Of a stretch of 64,000 nucleotides of DNA, positions 47,180-58,219 are shown in pieces (position 1 is the stretch's first letter; each line of letters begins with the position of its first letter). The stretch is from NCBI RefSeq assembly GCF_029931775.1, contig NC_079325.1, positions 25,029,461 to 25,093,460 on the forward strand, written 5' to 3'. The notes below the pieces were generated by a model. The model made no database searches and was not told where the DNA came from. It worked only from the letters and a program-made list of their open reading frames with translations. The translations under genes and the position numbers were made by a program. The stretch is from Euleptes europaea. Its lineage: Eukaryota; Chordata; Lepidosauria; Squamata; Sphaerodactylidae.

Positions 47180-47229
47180 AGTCACCCAGAGACATCTTAT
47201 TCCTTTCATTTCTCCTGTCAGTGAATCAG
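47180..47229 (+). other. GNRH1: Untranslated exon 1 of GNRH1 (predicted)
   Basis: The sequence ends AATCAG/GTAACG at 47229/47230, a good donor, and the next exon opens at 47346 after TTTTCAG, ten bases before the ATG. Vertebrate GNRH1 genes have a non-coding first exon followed by three coding exons, and this layout fits. The 5' end is set only by distance from the TATA box. Confidence 0.6.
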
Positions 47230-47355
47230 GTAACGTACTCAAATTTATTGCCTTTTTAATGTTCAGGACTGTTTGAGAGGTTTCTGTGCTTTTTTGCCCA
47301 TTTGCTTTGGACGAGTAGATAATATCCCCTGCTCATCGTTTTCAGGCTCAAGAAA

Positions 47356-50300
47356 ATGGGGAGTGTTTTCACAAGCTTCCTTCTGTTGCTCATATGTGTG
47401 GCAATTGGCTCGGCTCAGCACTGGTCGTATGGCCTGCAACCTGGAGGAAAAAGGGATGCTGAAAACCTGATAGAATCTTTCCAAGAGGTAAACTTGCTGG
47501 GTCTGCCAAGAGCCAGGATCGAACCCAGACAAACATTCTCTGTCGTTGTCCCCTTACGATATCCTGGCCCAATGGAAACATCATATAAAAGTAATTTGCA
47601 TTAGTTGCTTAGTTCTATGGCCACCCAGTGACTAGGTTACCTAGAACATTGTGTCCTCATCTCCTCTCCAACTCTGAAATTCACTTCAAGTTATGTATTA
47701 CCATTTTTGTGTGGGAGCCAAAGTCAGCTAATGAGCCATATCTACTGCTGTGCATTTACTCAGGTAAATAAACCGTGGAATTCACGGCCTGAGACAGCGA
47801 CGGCCACGAGCATAGATAACTTTAAAAGGGGGTTAGGTGGATTCGTGGTGGATAGGTCCATCAGGAGTCATTGTCAGTAAAAAGAACCGCCATATACAGA
47901 GGCAGTAGACCTCTGAATACAAGTGCTAGGAGGCAACATCCAGGGAAGACCTTAACCTCTATGCCCTGTTTGGTTGGCTGTCCAGAGCAAATGGTTGCCT
48001 GCAGTGTGAAACAGAATGCTGGACTACTAGTGGACCCCTGGTCTGGTCCATCAGGGTTCTTCTTACGTCTGAAGTGTGGCAAAGTGGTAGAGTACTGGGC
48101 AAGGGCTGGGAACTTTCAGGTTCACATCCCCCTTCAGCCATAACGATCAGTGGGTGATCCTTGGCCAGTCGTTTCCTATCAGCCTCACAGGGTGGTTGGA
48201 GGATAGGGCAGGAGGGGAGCATCAGATATGCTAGTTTGAGTTCTTCGGAGGAAGGGTGAGATAAAAATGTGACTGACATATCAAATATATATATTTTTTC
48301 TGTTATGCAGATTGCAAATGAGATGGACAAACTGGGGGAGCTGCAGCATTTTGAATGCAGAGCCGCACACCCGAACCCGTTACGAGGACTGAAAGGAGCC
48401 CTAGTAAGTAAAATGGATTTTGAAGCATTTTACTCTTAAAAGACTCAAATGTTGTATAATTAATACAAATTATGTAAAGGATGTTAAAATGATATCTACA
48501 TTTGGGATTCTTGAGGGGGCACTTTCTCCCCTATGTTATCTTATTGATCTATTATCTATGAATAATTACACTTCTGATACTTGTCAAAAGTATAAGCTGC
48601 TAGGGCTCATAGAGGAGAAGATTCAAAGCCATTTCCAGCCACCCAGGTTCACAATTGGAGAGTTAAAATATATTGGGGATGGGGTGGGGAACAGGGGATC
48701 TCTTTATTTGGGTTAGCTTCCCTCCCTCCTTTCCTTTTTCCCCCTTTGCAATTGTATTCTTCTTGTGGGAGGGGGGAAACAGCTAAAACTGTGCTGACTG
48801 GTAGAACCGGGGTGTTTAAAGTTGAAATAAGCTTGGAAATAACTTAGCAACAAGATGAGAAAAGACCTTGCCTGGCTTGGAAAGCATGCACCAACCTTGC
48901 CTCGCAGTAGCCACTGATCTGAGCAGCAGCAGCCAGCAATTTGATCAATACTTTGCAAACCGCAGCCAAAGCATTTATTTAGTGATTTTTAAAAAATCTG
49001 CCTGACCTCCCCACCCCCATCCCTTAGGAAGAAGCAACAAAGAGCAACCCCTTCCCAATGCCTTCCAAGCCTCCTTCTCCCCACGCTGGCAGACACAAAG
49101 CCGAGGCAATTAAAATAATTTAATGCTCCTGTATGAGGGATCCTCCAGGGATGAGAGCCCAAGCGCAGGGGTCAATGGAGAGACCAAGCAAAGTGCTCAC
49201 CTTTCTTCTTCCCCCGCCCCATCAAGCCCCCAGCTGGAGATCTAAAAGATCTCCTTCTGTATTGCACCCTCGGTCCCTTCTGTTGCCAGTATTGCTGTAG
49301 CCTGGAGGAAGCCCATGTGGAAGGGGGGAGGAAGGAAGGAAGGCAAGAAGGCTCCCCTGCTGTTTCTCCCCCCCCCCCATCCCTGTTTGTAGGAGGTGAA
49401 GGAGGTGGGACAAAGAGGAGCCACCAAGTTTTGAAGCTACTTTCCAAACCTTCTTATTGGTGCCTGGGAGTACATACCACCCCAGCTGCATGACCAGGGA
49501 GATGTTGTGGGAGGTGAGGAAGAGAAGGAAGGAATCTCGTCAATTGTATGCCCCCCCCCCCATGCAGAGATGTTTGGATCTCCCCCGCCCCATGCAAAAC
49601 CTGTCAGCACTTTGCAATTACAATTTATCCCTACCACCCTACCCCATCAAAGTGAAAGAGGTGGGGACAGTTCTGGATACCCGGTGCCACTGAGGTAGGG
49701 AGATCCCAGCCGACCGAGAAATCGAGCCACCAAGAGCTTTTCCAAACCTGCCTCCCTAAAAAAAGTTATATTAAAAACAAATAAGAAAAAAAAAGGGGGG
49801 GGGTTACAAAGCGACACCAAGATCCCAGCAAGTCACGGCCGAGGATGTCAGGTATTCAGGGTGTGTTGCGCACAGCAGCAGGTGGGCAGCCTCTGACTTG
49901 GCTGCTGCCACCCCCAATCTGCCCACCACCCAGGCCAGCTGCTCCCCCTCATCCCCCCCCCCATCCAGCTCTGCACTTGTCTGTTAAGGGGGAGAGAACA
50001 AGGACTTGCAAGGGCCATCTCATTTTCCCCTTCACCACTCTTTTCTCATAGCCTTCCCCCCTTTTCTGCTTCCTTCTTCCCACCCACCAGCTAACCTACC
50101 TTTATTTGCCCCCCATCTTCAGCTTTCCCTCCTTCTTTCCCCCTGGCAGCCTCTCTCTAGGAAAACTCTGTGGCTGCCTCCATGGTGTTGAAATGGCAAG
50201 CACATGTTGGGGGGGGTACCTCACTTTCACCTGTATGCTCTCCCCAACTATTTATTTTCCTACTCCTGGCAGCCCTCATATAATCACCTTCCCATGTTTC

Positions 50301-51146
50301 TTTCCCGCCCAACCACCCACTAACCAACCTTTTATCTGCCCCCCTTTTCTGCTATATTTATTATTTATTAATTTATAATTTTTATTTTTAAAACATTGAC
50401 GGCACTTTATACACACACCCATTAGCCACTAGGACTGTGCATATAGGGTATACTGACCCAAAAATAAACCTGAAAAAAAGGCATTTTGGCTTTTTCTGGG
50501 TTTATTTGGGGGTGAATATTGAAATAGAGAATAAAGCCTAAGCCGGAGAGCCGATCACCGAACCAGCCAAATACGTATTCAGCTTATTTGGCCTTCGGCT
50601 TTCCCAAGGATTTCTCTGTATGAACTTTTTTTTTTGAGGAGCTCTGGGGGCGCATTTTTAGAGGTAGAGTTACCAGGTTTTCGGGGTAGCTTGAAGGGAC
50701 TCTCCTTGCATGAACCCTGATGGTTGGTAAGGTTTGGAACAGGGGGTCCAGTTTTATGGGTCCCCGAAGGGGTTTCCCCCTTCTCCATAGAAAAGCATTG
50801 TGAACTTCATAGATGATCTGGTATTTGATCTTGGGTTTTTCCCAGTCCTGATCGGACATCCTAACAGTACTACACTGATTTTCTAGCACCCAGTGTTCAT
50901 CAGTCTCATTACTACACAATCCTGGGCAAGAGATTTCTAACTGTTTATCTCCCCACTCTGTGATTCTTCCCCAGCTTTCTAATATCTAGTGTGTTTAGAG
51001 GCTGATTGCTAATTTTTGACAAGCTTGTTGGTATTCAGAGTTTGAGTGTTTAATTTTTAAAAAGCATTTTCCCTCTAAAATTATACATGTATTGTGCATT
51101 ACAGGCAAGTCTGATTGATGGGGAGACTGGGCAAAAGAAGATTTAA
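47356..51146 (+). CDS. GNRH1: Gonadotropin-releasing hormone 1 precursor, complete coding region in 3 exons
   Basis: The precursor of the hypothalamic decapeptide that drives pituitary LH and FSH release. Coding exons are 47356-47487, 48311-48403 and 51105-51146, all phase 0 with canonical borders, giving 88 aa. Residues 1-20 are a hydrophobic signal peptide ([14 protein letters not shown]). Residues 21-30 are [10 protein letters not shown], followed by GKR for amidation and cleavage; this decapeptide equals chicken GnRH-I (Gln8) rather than mammalian GnRH-I (Arg8). The associated peptide runs [11 protein letters not shown], then [12 protein letters not shown] in exon 2, and ends [13 protein letters not shown], close to the mammalian LIEEETGQKKI. 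An AATAAA at 51291-51296 is the likely poly(A) signal. Position between KCTD9 and DOCK5 confirms orthology with GNRH1 rather than GNRH2. Confidence 0.97.
47765..48072 (+). mobile_element. CR1/L3-like LINE 3' end
   Basis: GTGGAATTCACGGCCTGAG and CTTTAAAAGGGGGTTAGGTG encode WNSRPE and NFKRGLGGF, then a tail ending GGTCCATCAGGGTTCTTCTT. Sense orientation in a GNRH1 intron. Confidence 0.85.
48075..48280 (+). mobile_element. MIR-like SINE
   Basis: GGCAAAGTGGTAGAGTACTG, TTCAGGTTCACATCCC and TCAGCCTCACAGGGTGGTTG, ending GAGATAAAAATG. It ends 30 bp before the GNRH1 exon at 48311. Confidence 0.75.
48720..50400. other. Pyrimidine-rich and G/C-run-rich stretch in the last GNRH1 intron
   Basis: Long runs of C or G (near 49370, 49550, 49795, 49955) and C/T-rich blocks interrupt sequence of no recognised family. 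Open frames here have low complexity and no known motif. Probably an unclassified or decayed interspersed repeat. Confidence 0.4.
50400..50960. repeat. Probable unclassified interspersed repeat
   Basis: Text such as AGCCTAAGCCGGAGAGCCGA, GCTTATTTGGCCTTCGGC and GGTCCAGTTTTATGGGTCCC looks like part of a dispersed squamate repeat, but I cannot name the family from one copy. It lies just before the last GNRH1 exon. Confidence 0.35.
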
Positions 51147-51290
51147 ATCTCCAAAATGAAATATGCAGAGTTTAGCTACAAAGTCCAACATATGCTTTGC
51201 TGTATATTGTAAAGCTTCCAGGAGTATCTTGATATTAGAATTTCATTTGATAATGGAACCATATGGACTTCCTATGTCTACATTAACATT

Positions 51291-51296
51291 AATAAA
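51291..51296 (+). terminator. GNRH1: Poly(A) signal of GNRH1
   Basis: AATAAA lies 145 nt after the GNRH1 stop codon in an AT-rich, repeat-free 3' UTR. A short 3' UTR is usual for this gene. Confidence 0.65.
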
Positions 51297-51474
51297 TATT
51301 ATCAACATTAACCAATAGTCAATATTTAAAGTACATATACTCCACCCTTCCCTTGAACTGTTCAATGTGACTTACAACAAAGAAAATTAAAATCCTAAAA
51401 TAATGTCAGGTAGCATTTATAAAACTAACATACTTGACTTACTACAGATCAATCCACAGTGGCATTTTGATCCC

Positions 51475-51890
51475 TTCCTTTCTTCAAGGTGCTCAGGGTG
51501 GGGCACGTGGGTTGCTCTTACCCCATTTTATCCTCACACCAACCCTGTAAGGTGAGGCTGAATGTATCTGGCCTAAGAGCCAAAGTAGGTGATACTGCAT
51601 CCCTGAAAGGGCTGCATGGAACCAAAATGGCTGAACAGCTCTTGAAAATGGTGTGTGTGCGTATGTGGGGTAAACCTTCGCCACTGGTACTTCACCCCAT
51701 CAGCAATGTTAAAAGTTAAAAAAAACCCTCTAAAATGGTGTTGCATCCCCATGGCAGACTTGGGGACATGGTATTTTCTAGTTTGGCCATCAGGGCATCC
51801 TGGCAAGTTTCACGGCAGAATGTGGACTTAAATCCAGGTGCCTCATATCCTACTCTGACAGTCTAACTACTACAGCATACTGGCTCTCAA
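51475..51890 (-). mobile_element. MIR-like SINE split by unrelated sequence
   Basis: AAGGTGCTCAGGGTGGGGC and ATCCTCACACCAACCCTGTA form the L2-type half; AGTCTAACTACTACAGCATA at the far side is the inverted tRNA head. Between about 51580 and 51785 is sequence that does not fit the SINE. Confidence 0.6.
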
Positions 51891-52727
51891 ATAAATGAAA
51901 AGTGCCCATACAGATCAACCAAAATCTCTTCTGGAAAACCAAGAGCCGTTGGTGACCTTCTCTGGCAAGCTGTTCCATGAGAGTGGATCTGCAAGTGAAA
52001 AGGCCAAGCCTGGGTTCAAGTGGGATAAATCCTGCTAGGGAACAGACCACTAATGACAGATTTGGAATGTGATCACTGGACTTCATTGATACCCCTGATA
52101 GGCTGGCATAAGAAATTCAGCCACTGTACCAGAAGAATGTTGGCAGCTCTACATCCCTGCAAGCAGTACCACATATTTATGTATTTCCTCTTTATGGATT
52201 ACCATCACTCAGTGGAGCAACTCAGGAAACAATCTACTACAACCTTCTGCAGTCCAGCCACTGGATTCTCTGGTCCTTCTGTACTAAATGGGAAGACCAA
52301 TTGCTGATGGACGTTCCAACATTATCCATGAGAAAGTATATAGAGAAATACATGGAAAAACATTTTAATAGAGGCAGACACTTTAAAATTAAGCATCAGC
52401 ATTCAGAAATGCTTTCAAAAACCCCAACGTCAAAAAAATAAAGACCACAGATTATATATAGGCATAATCAAACTTTTAATTTTAATTTACAGTTATAAAA
52501 ATAAATAAGGCAAGTCAATCTGATGCAACTGAAAATAGCTTTTAAGTTAATTCACGATGGGACAGAATGGGAAAACATTTAACACTCAGTTGCCATTATT
52601 GTGTGCTTCAGATGTTTTGACATTTTTTTCACACTCCAGAACATCCCTTGAAGGAGGTCCTTCATCTCCTGAAACAGTTCTCACAGGAGCATGACACATG
52701 ATGTTGTTTCGGTGGCATGGCAAGCTA

Positions 52728-52835
52728 TTTATTTACTTCATTTATACACTGCCTTTCTCCCCAATGGGGATACAAAGTGGCTCCCATTATTTTCTGCTTC
52801 TCCATTTTAGCCTCACAACCGTACACACACACAAT
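52728..52835 (-). mobile_element. MIR/L2-like SINE fragment
   Basis: TATTTACTTCATTTATACAC, TGCCTTTCTCCCCAATGGGG and CATTTTAGCCTCACAACCG match the tail half of the family. Confidence 0.75.
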
Positions 52836-53671
52836 GGATGTATTTAAGGAATACAGTGAACTCTGGAATGCAACCAATGTGTGACCTGCTGGCTCCACTG
52901 TACAAGACAAGGATTCCAATCACATAGCAGAATTCCAAGCACAGAGGTGTGATACCTTGCTCTTCCCCACCAGATTACCCCATGGCAAGATACAGATTGC
53001 ATCATAAAGATGAACAGAGATTGGACTTGCAGGACATTGCAAACATGTACATGGTGGCCACATAGTGGGCTTTGCATTCCACTCAACCTTTTGGCTTACC
53101 TGGGACCATATCAATGCTAAAGATGGAATTCCTGCCCTAGTTCCCATACATAGAGGGGAGACAAAGATAGGTTGATGGTATCACTTTGGTGTAAGAAGCG
53201 GCCGGTGGGCCTGATACCCAATGTAGGAGCTGCATCGTCCTTCCACTCTAAAGGCCATTTCATTACTTTTAATAGGATTTGCATTTACCAATGGCCTGGG
53301 GTCTTTCTGAATTATACTTCTGCCAGTGGTTTCATTTGTTTCACCTCAATGTTATTAACTTGGTTGACAATCTATCCCATGACATTTGCAAAGGTCTCCA
53401 CTGAATATGTGTACTGGAGAACCGGGTGGGGGTGGGGTAGATGTTGCTTGGCTTCCAAGTATCAGGGACAATTAAATTCTCATTCAGCATCACATCACTA
53501 CTGACACCAAGGCATAGTACCAGAGATCTAAAACTTCCATCATGAAAGAATGCAACCTGGGAGCCCACCCCAAAGGAAGCAGTGGCGGTTCAAGGCAACT
53601 GCTATGGGTACCCACAAGAACACTGACTCTTCTTACCTGCAAAGCAGGAACTTCCACAAGTGGCTGTAGAT

Positions 53672-53880
53672 TTTATTTATTTAATACATTTTATCCGATC
53701 TCTCTCTGAACAGCTCAGGCCAGTGCACACTGTCATCCTCCATTTTATCCTAACCACCTCCCTTTGAGATATGTAAGGCTGAGGAAGAGTGACTGGCCCA
53801 AGGTCACCCAGCAAGTTTCATGGTGTAGCAGAGATTTGAATCTGATCCTAGTCCAACACTATAACCACTACGCGGGAACA
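53672..53880 (-). mobile_element. MIR-like SINE
   Basis: CTCCATTTTATCCTAACCAC, CCCAAGGTCACCCAGCAAG and CCAACACTATAACCACTACG follow in the order seen in the 30114 copy. Confidence 0.85.
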
Positions 53881-53964
53881 AAAGGACATTACCCAACTTC
53901 CCACACCACTGTCCTAGGTAGCCAAAGTCTCAATGCAATAAACACGACTTAGCAGAATACTACA

Positions 53965-54195
53965 TTCTACATGTTTGTGTGTGTAAAGTGCCATCAAGTC
54001 GCAGCCAACTTATGGCGACCCCTTTTTGGGGTTTTCATGGCAAGAGACTAACAGAGGTGGTTTGCCAGTGCCTTCCTCTGCACAGCAACGGTATTCCTTG
54101 GTGGTCTCCCATCCAAATACTAACCAGGGCTGATCCTGCTTATATTCTGAGATCTTATGAGATCAGGCTAGCCTGGGCCAGCCAGGTCAGGGCAT
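53965..54195 (-). mobile_element. 5S-Sauria SINE, full length
   Basis: BovB-like GCCATCAAGTCGCAGCCAAC and TATGGCGACCCC, then GGTTTGCCAGTGCCTTCCTC, then the inverted 5S head CCATCCAAATACTAACCAGG and CTGAGATCTTATGAGATCAG. Confidence 0.93.
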
Positions 54196-54449
54196 TCTAC
54201 ATGTTTGGAAGCAGGGAATTCATGACCCTGTGTTTGTTGGTTAACAAAGCGGCCAAGAGATAAACATTTGCAAAAGAGAAGTGGTGTCCACTGGTTTCCT
54301 TCCACAAATCTTACTCCTGGATGATTTTTCCTCAGGGTAGGGTTTTGAGACATGCTTGCCCAAGGGGCAGGGGGACAAGTAGCTGGGATAGGGAGGAAGC
54401 TGGAAACAAGTACCCCTCCTTCTCACTCAATACCTTTTCCCAGAAAAGC

Positions 54450-54650
54450 AAATAATGGGGCAAAGGTCAGACCCAGTTTCAAACTTCCACTCAGCCATGA
54501 AGCTCGCTAGGTGACTTTGGGCCAGTTGCTCACTCTCCGCCTAACCCACCTAACAGGGTTTTGAGAGAGTGAAAATGCAAGAGGAGAGAGGCACATGATC
54601 TGCCTTGAGAACATTGGGAAAAGGACAGGATAAAAATGCAATCGGTAGAA
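54450..54650 (+). mobile_element. MIR-like SINE
   Basis: CACTCAGCCATGAAGCTCGC, GGCCAGTTGCTCACTCTC and CCTAACCCACCTAACAGGGT, ending in an L2-like GGACAGGATAAAAATGC. Confidence 0.75.
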
Positions 54651-55237
54651 AGGTAAGAGATATTTTGTAGGCTGGGTTGAGAACCTCGTCTTTGCCCCCT
54701 TGGAACATGATTACGTCCTGCTCTTATACAACTAACTCCAGAATGTGCCACACAACTGCACTTGTACCTGAGATGTAACATACAGTCAGCACACAGGCAA
54801 AATGCCATTCAAAAGTTAGCGATGGATGGTGGTTGAGGAACATATTCAGGACACAGAACTTCTTTATCACATGTATGTGCAGGCTCGGGCAGCAGGAAGA
54901 AGGCAGTTAACAAAGCCCAGAGGATTTCAAGTCAAGAAGCATCCATCTCTAGGAATTTTAATGCAGAACTAGCAACATCTGCCATGCACCCAAAGAGGGG
55001 GGATGAAATATGGCCAAAGTGGCCAGGATGGTTCCCCAAGTTTCCCCCCGCCCAGAGGCACAGAGCCACGCATAAGACGGTTGCATGCACACTGAAACTG
55101 GCACAGCTGGAGGCCTGAGTGACGAGTCTCCTGTGTGACTTTGAAAACATCTACAGCACGGTTTATGATGTGAATCCAATATGACCCCCTAATGTAAGCA
55201 ATCTGTTTTTTTCAAGCCACCTGGGCAACAAAGGGAA

Positions 55238-58219
55238 GACGGCTTTTATTCACTGTCAAAACAGAAGCTGCAGAAATGGACTAGAAAAGATACCTAGATC
55301 AAACACTGAGAAGGACTACTGTGATGAGATTGCCATCTTATGGACTAGAAAGGGTACCGAAATGTCGTGGGTTAGCTTCCTGCTTTTGCAAGCAGCGTGG
55401 AAAAACTACTTCAGCTGTGTTCTGTGTATACCAAAAAAAGTAAGCTCGGAATTATGCTAATATGTCTACACGTGTTTAGTCTGCACATGCAACAATTTGG
55501 TGATGGGGAAAGGAGAAGGACTGGATTTAGAACCCGGTGTCTCAACAGAGTGGGTTCAAATTCCCATCAGCCAAGACCAGCGAGTTATACCATCTCTCAG
55601 TATGGGATTACATCGTAGGGCACTTGTGGCTGTAAGAGGATAAACTTCCACGTGTGCCACCCTGAACTCCTTGGAAGAAGGATGACTTTGCCAATGTAAT
55701 AAATGGTAGCAGATGAATAGCTGAGAGCAAAGAGAGGAACAAAAGCCAAAGTAAGAATGTGGTGATTGGCTAGAATTTTGGCAATGGGCAAAACACGCGT
55801 CATGGTAACCCCCATGGGATGGAGAAGGTGCTGTGTGGCATACTCAAGGCCCAAGTGATGCCTTGTAGCTATCCACTGTGTTCGAGATGTCAGTTTGAGG
55901 TGCTGAAGTTGAGAAACATACAAAGTGCTTTGGAAAAGAAGGGCCGAGTTCAGTAAACTGACAGCCTCTTGAAGCTGAGCACCCTAAACAACTGCTGGTG
56001 GTTTTTGAACAAACAGTGACAAGAGTTAAGGAAGGACAAACAGTGTAAACACACAGCCTTCTCTCAAAAAGATAAACAGCACTAAACACACAACTTCCTC
56101 TCAAGTATCATTGGATCTCTACTCAAACTTATCATACCATTTGGATGCAAAACCTGGTTTACGGGCCTTTTGTTTTTGAAATTAGAAAAAAATCCAAATA
56201 CGCTGGGTTGAGCCAGTCTAAATAGGCCCACGATTCCCCCTTCCTGCTGCAGACCCCCCCCCTCAGGTCATTCCTCAGGGTCTCCTGTCCCCCAAGAGCA
56301 GCATTTTGTGGAAATCAGCAGACTGCAATGGGAGGGGGAGGCAGGGAAGTTCCATTCTGCCACTGGAAAATTTAGTCTGGATCTAGCCTAATATCTCCAG
56401 CTTAGATGCTACCCATGATTAAATCAGAGGCATGCCTCTGCTCTTCTTACCATGGATATTCCAAATTATGATTCTCCCGTTATAGTGGCTCTCCCTGAAC
56501 TCTGATTTGAAGGGCAACGGGTAAGCTCTCAGGACTGAAACTTGGTGAAAGGCTTCTGATGTGCTATTGAAGGTATGGGAGGGAGACAATCAGTTGCTAA
56601 GAAGCTCCGACAAATGGATATTGCTGTAAAATAGTGGCCTGCTAAATCGTTTACATTGGAATTCAAACCTAAATGGCTAAGAATGCAGCAGTCCAACCAT
56701 CTGGATTACTTTTCAAATATTTCCGACTCCTAAGAGGGCTGAGCCCTGAAGCTTTTGGTACAAAATGAGGAAATACAGAGGCATTATTTTATAAGAAAGT
56801 CAAAGTAGTACAGACCTAGAAAATAACGCAGGGCTCTATATGTGAGGGTTTGCGAAGAGTTCCGTAGGACATCTTAGTACTTGACTGGTCTTGGATTATG
56901 AATATTGGGTTTGGGAGGTCAAGCAGCACCATTGTACACAATTTGTCCTCTGAATGAAACATTCACAACGATAATTACACCTGTACGTCAGTCTTGTAAG
57001 GCAACCAGCTATTATGTAAAAATATACATCAAATGATTTAAGTGAAATGAAGCTGTAGTAGTGTACTTAACCCTGTTTGTGCACAAAGTTCAGATAGCTA
57101 TAAAATAATTGAGGAATCCACAGAAAGAATGATGTTGAAGTCTTGAGAAAGAGTCACCAACCTGGCCAAGCATAGCTAATATCGTCCTCCTTTGCAACAA
57201 CAGATATCCAGCGAAACCCTCAGGAGTCTTCTGCAGCTATATACTGATGTTCTTGTCAGAGCAAAGTACCTTGGTATGGAACTTGCTTTCCCTGGGCAGG
57301 GGTAGGAGAGGGCCACTGGCTGAAGATGCAGATGTATATCTTTTAGCTAAGGCTTCCCAAAGTCAGTGGTTTGAGTTAAGATGCTGGAGCCTGAAGTAAA
57401 ACAAGCAGAAGGCACTGTTCTGTCGAACAGGCAAAGGCAAGTGACCAGTCTCCTAATACTTATACTAAGGCTGGCCAATCCAAAGGTGTCTTAAGGTCAT
57501 AAATGCCAATTCTTGCACACTCAAGATTCCCTTCTGTGCTTTGAATCTGAGCCCAAAAAGGTAGCAGGAGCTCACCACACTGAGCCCAAGAGTCAGACCT
57601 TGAGGTTGCCAAATCAAGCCCCAGTCCTTAGCCAAACTGAGCACATCTCGTTCATCTCTGTGGGCTGCTTTTAGGAAACTGCAGTTGGTTCTGTTCTTTG
57701 CAGATTCGTGGCTTATCTATTCCAAGTTTCCTTTGTAGGGTGCAGGTATGAATTCTTCATGCAAATCCAAGGCAGCAGTATAGAGATAAAAGGCCACCTT
57801 TTATACACAATGCTTACCACTCTTCAAAACACCAAGGTGAACCTCTAATTGTGGGTAGAACAAGGATTCTTGGCACCACCACTGTTTTACAGGCAGCAGA
57901 AAAACTTCCAAGGAGAGGACTCACCAAGCTCACACTATGAAATGTTTTGAGTTATTGAAACACGATGCAGTTCTGACGTGAGGAAGACCAGAGTGCCTTA
58001 AATGTGCAAACAAGGAAAGTCAGAAGCTTGGAAATGGCCATGGTTTAAATGACTTTTTCTTTGGCATGGAGTAAGGAAACTGTGCGGAGAAGAGAGCAGG
58101 AGGGTAGAATCATTTTGTCCTTCCATCTGGAAGGAAATCACTGGGACATGCGTGGCCCATATTTGCAAACAGGGCAGCAGGCAATTTGTTCAAGGTGCAA
58201 GAGGGCCGGCATGGAATTC
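55238..58219 (-). other. DOCK5: Possible DOCK5 3' untranslated region
   Basis: Positions 55720-58219 are largely free of recognisable repeats and follow the DOCK stop codon. A minus-strand AATAAA at about 55238-55243 is one candidate end. The true end cannot be set from sequence alone. Positions 51300-55237 are intergenic and hold MIR-like and 5S SINE copies. Confidence 0.3.
55540..55715 (+). mobile_element. MIR-like SINE, diverged
   Basis: GGGTTCAAATTCCCATCAGC and CCTGAACTCCTTGGAAGAAG with an intermediate CORE-like part. Sense strand. Confidence 0.5.

Noticed and set aside
49222-50191. Proline- and serine-rich open frames in the GNRH1 intron
   Set aside because: They follow C/T-rich tracts and carry no start context, splice sites or domain.
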